A DNA stretch of 64,000 nucleotides, from contig NC_061132.1 in assembly GCF_905220365.1 (NCBI RefSeq), positions 3,906,001-3,970,000 of the forward strand, in the 5' to 3' direction. Below the pieces are notes generated by a model, which was given only the letters and a program-made list of their open reading frames with translations, searched no databases and had not been told where the DNA came from. Shown piece by piece: positions 58,381 to 64,000 of this stretch. Both the position numbers and the translations under genes were made by a program. The stretch's first letter is position 1. The number at the start of each line of letters is the position of its first letter. Origin of the DNA: Vanessa cardui (lineage: Eukaryota > Arthropoda > Insecta > Lepidoptera > Nymphalidae).

Positions 58381-58871
58381 AATTATAGCAATTAAAAAAT
58401 TTATCAGATAGTTTTGTATATCTGACAAAAGTGTCAGATATACAAAAGCATCAAAGTAAATGTCCTCACTAACATGTTTTAAATTAAAAATTTAACAATC
58501 TAATCTAACAAAAGTGTGCCCCGCCGTATCAAATTAATTGTTTCTAATAAAATAGACTTAACAAATCTATACTAAATATTATTAATCAATGCTTAGTCAT
58601 TTGTCTACAATCTTTTAATAATCGTTTTTGTAATTTGTGCGTCAATAAACTTTCAGGATTTTAGTAATCGGAGGATTTTCTTGTAAAAAGATATCGTACT
58701 ATTAAAAAAAAACAAGTTTCCAAATTTAAAACCTTATTAAAGTAAGTTATGCTAGTTTCTATAATGGAGATGGTTAAAATGAATAGTAAATTATATTGAA
58801 AATATTCATGTCCACAAAAAGCGCCTGTTTTTATCATTATTAAAATTGTCGCGTCGGAACTACTAGTCTGA
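58381..58871. promoter_or_regulatory. Upstream region of D2
   Basis: The last 50 bases (TTATCATTATTAAAATTGTC, then GCGTCGGAACTACTAGTCTG) are almost identical to the sequence before D1 (46723-46772, minus strand), and the copy at 39846 keeps a diverged form. A conserved core promoter and 5' leader are likely. The rest is AT-rich without a gene. Confidence 0.5.
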
Positions 58872-60549
58872 ATGGTTTTTTCCATAATGGATATTCGAGT
58901 CTCTCATACGTTGCAAAAGAAACATAATGCTATGATGTATATAATCATGTACACTCGTCTGCTTTTTGGATTGTATTCGAAAGTCCACAACAGTCTAGCT
59001 TTTACTGTTGTTGCCAAGATCTATTGCGTCACTTTTGCAATCATTGCAACATATCTCTGTAAGGATCGATATTTTCAGTTAAAGCAAGAAAACTTGTACA
59101 TACCATTTCTCACAAAGATGTTTATTTTTAATTTCTCGATCTTAGTATCAGTTCTGACCGACGGCGAATATTTCTTCGAATAATTAAAAGGTTTTGACAA
59201 AGTTGATCATTTAGGATTTGGTAAAGATGAAAACTTTGAAGCACATTTTTCTTTTGTTTTCTTTATTTTAATTCTTTTGTATCGCATTGCTCGTGTAGTC
59301 AAATTATTGATTTTGAATAACGATTATTACGGAAGACAGCTTGAATTCGAATTCCTAATGTTACTATCAATACATCTAAGTCACATAACCCGGATCCTAA
59401 TGTTTGAAATATTGTGGATTCGTCTAAAATCGCTGCGAAAAAGAATGGAAAGTTTTTCTAGCACATCATGTGTTGACAACGTAGAACAAGTTTCTGTGGT
59501 CACTACGATCTTAAAGGAGCATTTGGTAACTTATAAAAATATATTAGATAATAAGAAAAATATCGGCCACGCATCGAAATTATTGGTAAGGGGATGGCGA
59601 CAGTTATCGTATACAGATATCAGTTAGCATATTATGTAGTCGAATATTAATAGTTATGGAGTCAAATAGTCCGGATAAGCACAGGTCATATTCACACGTT
59701 ACATGTATCCGTTTGGATACTTAAATTTAATCCGTTTTAATACTTGCACATTGAAATCTTTGAGTTTTACATTAATTAATATATTAATCTTGTGCTTAAT
59801 ATTTACTTTTCGGTATTTTAATATTTGTCAATATAATTGAGTAAAATTTGAACTTTTCAGATGTTGTTACACTTGCCGATTTGTTTCTTAGTTTTACTAA
59901 TTTTCGCAGACTTTATTAGTAAGGGTTCACAATTTCAAGTAAGTATTGGCCGTCTCCTGACAGTATATTTTCACTCGATACGGCAAAATCCTCAAATGCT
60001 GCTAAAATCACTACAGTTTCGTTATCAGCTATTAAAAAAAAAGTTTTATTTACAGGCATCCATTAATATGACAACTGAATTAGTACTTAACATCTTTTTA
60101 TTTTGTATTCCGACTGCATTTGGAGAGTTAGCCAGCGCAGAAGCGAAAAAGATAAAAAATATACTGGCCAATCAATCTAGGATATGCAACAGTAAGTTTG
60201 TTAAGGCGCAAACGATATTTTAATCATCAAGTTTGTAAATACAAAAAGCAGCCAGGTCTTGAAAAACGGTTCAGAAAAAAATATATGACTTTCACTTGAA
60301 TCCAACGTTTATGTGGAAAAGATAAAGGTTGTAAATTCTGAAGTCCATGATATTACAAATTCACTTTCTTTTTCAGACTATGAACTACGGAATACAATTT
60401 TGGATGGAATAAAATTCCTGGAACTTCGTCCAGTGAAGTTCACCGTCTGGCGCCTGTTCGCCGTCAACTCGTCGCTACTGCTGACTATCCTCAGCGTTTT
60501 TATCTCATACACGATTGTGGTTTTGCAATTCAATCAAGCGAAACCTTAA
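58872..60549 (+). pseudogene. Gustatory receptor D2, one in-frame stop
   Basis: Close paralogue of D1 on the other strand, with exons 58872-59585, 59861-59938, 60056-60191 and 60377-60549. Exon 1 has exactly the D1 length (714 nt). The codon after FFE is TAA (59181-59183) where D1 has TAC (Tyr), a one-base nonsense change; everything after it is open. Exon 2 is one codon shorter than in D1. Exon 4 ends with SYTIVVLQF, a serine variant of the signature. All splice sites are GT-AG. It is a fresh pseudogene, a null allele or a readthrough gene. Confidence 0.87.
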
Positions 60550-60720
60550 AATCCGTGAAAACGGTTATTCTTTTAATTATAATTAAAATATCCTTGTGTT
60601 TTTAATTTAGGGCATATAACGTCCATTAATTGAGTTGTACTAAAATACTTTGTATTGAATAATGTTGATGATAGATTTCAACCACTAAGCAAATAGTAGT
60701 TATTAGAATGTATCAGGAAA

Positions 60721-60756
60721 AACTATAATTACAGTGGTTACACTGTAATTATAGTT
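60721..60756. repeat. Perfect hairpin, 16-bp arms
   Basis: AACTATAATTACAGTG and its exact reverse complement are separated by GTTA. It lies about 170 bases after D2. No U-rich tract follows, so a terminator is not implied. Confidence 0.8.
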
Positions 60757-60894
60757 ATAGTGAATATAATACTAAAATAGTTATTCTATATATCGATTGC
60801 CAAAGATTGATACCGATAGACAATATAATGTGTGTGTATCATGAAACATGACAAAAATAATTAAAAAAACAAAACTAGAACGAGACTTTTTTTA

Positions 60895-61260
60895 CAAAGA
60901 CTTGATTTCAGACACAACTTTGTTCCATAATATATGCTCGACCGGTGTATACAGTGTCTATGGTACTATCGTACTTAAAGCAGTGAATGTTGATTTGCAA
61001 CAGGTCATTGATTGAACACAGCATTGTTGCACACCAGAATTTACTTTATTTAGGTGATACACGTAGATTCAATAACCAACTAATTGCATTGTTTCTGGGA
61101 AAAGAAAGAAAGATCCTATAAAGGCACGCCTAGATTTGCGGATAATTGCAATTTACAAGCAGCCAGATAATGGATAGGTTACCATGACAAGGGGGACAGA
61201 TATCATACCTGATGTAAACGGTGGTACAAAGGAATGTTCCAATTTTTACCCCATATATGT
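60895..61260 (-). mobile_element. Rearranged Jockey/CR1-like LINE scraps
   Basis: 60895-61045 matches the reverse transcriptase part at about 26680-26860 (TTTCAGACACAACTTTGTTC). 61100-61260 matches the endonuclease part at about 28380-28545 (CCTATAAAGGCACGCCTAGA). Everything between the two is deleted. Confidence 0.65.
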
Positions 61261-61353
61261 TCAATAGTTTTTGTGTGAAGGAGTAACGAGGATCTATACA
61301 GCCATCCTCACTAGCTTTCGCATTTATAATATTAGAAGGATTTTAGTATTTTA

Positions 61354-61407
61354 AGGGATATAAGGGGGCGCAGGGATGTAAGGGGGCGCAGGGATGTAAG
61401 GGGGCGC
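61354..61407 (+). repeat. Three 18-bp tandem units at the RTE 5' end
   Basis: AGGGATATAAGGGGGCGC followed by two copies of AGGGATGTAAGGGGGCGC. Possibly part of the promoter of the element. Confidence 0.85.
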
Positions 61408-61539
61408 AAATTACATCTTAGCGCCCCAAGCCAACCTCACCTGCCCGTGGTGCATCCTGCCAACTAGCAAACGAGGCTCTGGCGACCGAGTGATGGCGGT
61501 ATAACCATCAAAATAAACGTAGCTAAATACCACAGGCCG

Positions 61540-64000
61540 ATGACGGGCAGCAGCGTCACCGGTGCGAGTAGCTACGTTCTGCGATCGCCAACACGCCTGC
61601 CCAGCGTGGCGATTATGGGCAATATCCTCTATATGCAGCACTCACACAAGCCACGGCCCCCAGTTCCCGGCAGCCCCGCTATTCCTCGTCATGGTGGCGA
61701 TGATGGTAACGGCGGGACAGGGGGTGCTAAGAATCACCGGGCTACGGGAGGCCACCACAACCGACTGACCCTTGCGACGTACAACGGACGCACGCTACGG
61801 CTTGACTCGCATCTGGCGCAACTTGAGGTAGAACTTGGGAAAATTAGGTGGCACATATTAGGGTTATGTGAAGTCCGGAGAGAGGGAGAGGACACCGTAA
61901 CTCTCGATTCGGGCCACCTAATGTACTTCCGAGAGGGAGACCAACAATCCCAAGGTGGCGTTAGGTTTCTGGTAAATAAGTCCCTAGCTGACAACGTTGT
62001 GGAAATCTCCAGTGTGTCGAACAGGGTTGCGTACCTCATAATAAATCTCACCGAGAGGTACAGCCTCAAGGTAGTGCAAGCGTACGCACCGACCTCGACA
62101 CACTCGGACGATGAAGTGGAAGAATTGTTCGATGATATATCGAGGGCCCTCCACTTCACCACGAAAACCCACTACAACGTTGTCATGGGGGACTTTAACG
62201 CTAAAGTGGGAGTACAGAATTGCAGCGAATCGGTAGTAGGACCCCATGGATTTGGAAGTAGGAATCATAGGGGGCAAATGCTTGTCAACTTCCTCGAACG
62301 GGAGGGGCTCTTCTTGATGAACTCCTTCTTCAAGAAACAGCCCCAAAGGAAGTGGACGTGGCAAAGCCCCGACACTATGACCAAAAATGAGATAGACTTC
62401 ATCATGACAGACAAGAGGCACATATTCAGAGACGTCTCTGTGATCAACAGGTTCAATACCGGTAGTGATCACCGACTTGTCCGAGGCTCTCTGAATATCG
62501 ATTTTAGGGCCGAGCGCGTCCGTCTGATGAAGTCCACGCTCCGACCAAAGCTGCTCCAACCCATTGCGGGATCTGAAACGTTCCAGTCAAACCTGGAGAA
62601 CCGATTCGCTGCCGGGAAAACCAAAACAGACGTAAACCAGACCCTAGAAAATGTAGTTCGAATTCTCAAAGGGAAGGAGGTACAAGATATTGTGGCATGC
62701 AGCGTAAGGGCAGGAAGTCCAAACTTTCAGAAGAGACCTTAGGGCTGATGAAGAAACGACGTGAAAACCCAGCTGTCACTTCGTCAGAGAAGCGGCAACT
62801 AAACCGAGAGATCAGCAAGCGCGTACGACACGACCTCCGGTGCTCCAATACTCTTACGATTGAAAGAGCAATCGAGCAGAATCGGGGGTCTAAGGTGTTC
62901 GTACAATCTCTTGGAAGGAGCCACCTGACGAAGTTGACCACATCAAGTGGAGAAGTCGTTTCTTCCAAGCCAGCAGTTCTTTCGGAAGTAGAGGACTTCT
63001 ACGGCCAATTATACGCATCGCATGCACCTCGACCTGATCCCGAAAATGAGGATTCTAGAGCTACATTAACACACCATTTCTCAGAAGACCTGCCTGAAGT
63101 CAGTGTTGGCGAAATCGAGATTGCTCTTAAACAGCTTAAAAATGGAAAAGCCCCTGGAGAGGACGGTATTACTATAGAGTTATTAAAAGCAGGAGGTAAT
63201 CCGGTACTCAAGGAACTCCAACAGCTTTTTAACTCTGTCCTCTTCGAAGGGAGAACTCCGGAGGCGTGGAATAGGAGTGTGGTCGTCCTGTTCTTCAAAA
63301 AGGGAGACAAAACCCTGCTGAAGAACTATCGTCCCATATCCCTACTGAGTCACGTCTATAAGCTGTTTTCAAGAGTGATCACGAACCGTCTTGCGCGAAG
63401 ATTCGACGAATTCCAACCCCCAGAACAGGCCGGGTTTCGGACCGGATACGCCACCATAGACCACATCCACACAGTGAGGCAGATTATACAGAAGTCCCAA
63501 GAGTATAATCGGCCCCTGTGTCTTGCATTCGTGGACTATGAGAAGGCCTTTGACTCGGTTGAAATCTGGGCTGTTCTGGAGTCCCTGCAGCGTTGCCAAG
63601 TTGATTGGCGATATATCCAAGTGATGAGATGTCTCTACGAAGCCGCCACCATGTCCGTCCGAGTACGGAATCAGCAAACAAATCCCATACCATTGCATCA
63701 AGGTCAAGGAGTGAGACAAGGGGACGTTATTTCCCCCAAATTGTTCACTAATGCAATGGAGGATATGTTCAAGACGCTGAACTGGAAAGGACGTGGCATC
63801 AACATCAATGGCGAATACATCTCTCACTTGAGATTCGCGGACGACATCGTCATCGTAGCAGAAACGCTGCAGGACCTACAACAAATGCTGAACGATCTGA
63901 TTCTTCTATGCGTATCGGCCTACGGATGAACTTGGATAAAACCAAGGTCATGTTCAATGAACATGTTCTACCGGAACCGATTGCGATACACGGTACCGTC
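61540..64000 (+). pseudogene. RTE-clade polyprotein with frameshifts, partial
   Basis: The APE endonuclease runs from about 61764 (LTLATYNGRTLRLDS) through MGDFNAKVG to KNEIDFIMTD and TGSDHRLVRGSL. Around 62690 the frame changes and a second stretch (62697-63929) holds the reverse transcriptase: GKAPGEDGI, KNYRPISLLSHVYKLFSRVI, FVDYEKAFDSVE, GVRQGDVISPKLF and the catalytic FADD. Near 63900 a few bases seem missing; the next piece (GLRMNLDKTKVMFN) is in another frame and runs to the edge. Domain order and FADD motif fit RTE rather than Jockey. With two breaks it is not functional as it stands, unless the breaks are sequencing errors. Confidence 0.85.

Larger units (their letters stand above)
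61354..64000 (+). mobile_element. RTE-clade LINE, cut by window edge
   Basis: Begins with three 18-bp GC-rich units (61354-61407), followed by a leader and endonuclease and reverse transcriptase domains in that order. GC content is well above the host flank. The 3' part lies outside the window. Confidence 0.85.

Noticed and set aside
60721..60756. Hairpin as a transcription terminator
   Set aside because: Eukaryotic context, no T run behind it, and it lies well past the D2 stop.
61984..62559. Minus-strand frame of 191 codons
   Set aside because: Antisense to the RTE endonuclease domain.

Overview
The window is insect nuclear DNA, almost certainly lepidopteran. It is AT-rich, has intron-split chemoreceptor genes with GT-AG junctions, and is full of repeats typical of moth and butterfly genomes: a tRNA-derived SINE, Jockey/CR1-like and RTE LINEs, an R1-clade LINE, a mariner, several MITEs, and a repeat ending in AACCGACTTC. 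I see no bacterial or organellar sequence, no rRNA or tRNA gene and no CRISPR array. I cannot name the species.

The host genes are a cluster of insect gustatory receptors (GRs), which are seven-transmembrane ligand-gated channels ending in a TYxxxxxQF-like motif. I reconstructed eleven loci by hand from splice sites and reading frames, in four subfamilies that I label A, C, D and E. Intact loci are A1 (154-1777, +, 362 aa), C1 (17309-20391, +, 395 aa), E2 (33553-37580, -, 431 aa) and D1 (45064-46722, -, 368 aa). Broken or partial loci are a C copy (4370-6377, -), A2 (7366-10061, -), E1 (11256-15516, -), an orphan A last exon (21990-22413, -), A3 (30234-32280, -), a D copy (38959-39845, -), C2 (53629-55028, +, exons 5-8 only) and D2 (58872-60549, +). 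Three of these (E1, A3, D2) look whole except for one in-frame stop in exon 1.

Layout. The pair A2-E1 (about 7.3-16.2 kb) and the pair A3-E2 (about 30.2-38.4 kb) have the same order, strand and spacing, so they look like a duplicated two-gene block. C1 and the repeats at 20-29 kb lie between them. The right part holds D copies and C2. Between 39.9 and 42.9 kb a mariner sits inside a 1.7-kb repeat. At 47.7-53.3 kb there is a complete R1-clade retrotransposon with two open ORFs and a 16-bp target-site duplication. An RTE-type LINE runs off the right edge from about 61.35 kb.

Together this is a birth-and-death chemoreceptor cluster: tandem and inverted copies, fresh lesions, near-identical GC-rich exons that suggest gene conversion, and heavy traffic of mobile elements. 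Ligands and expression cannot be read from sequence, but a role in contact chemosensation (probably bitter or plant compounds, as for most expanded lepidopteran GRs) is a reasonable inference.
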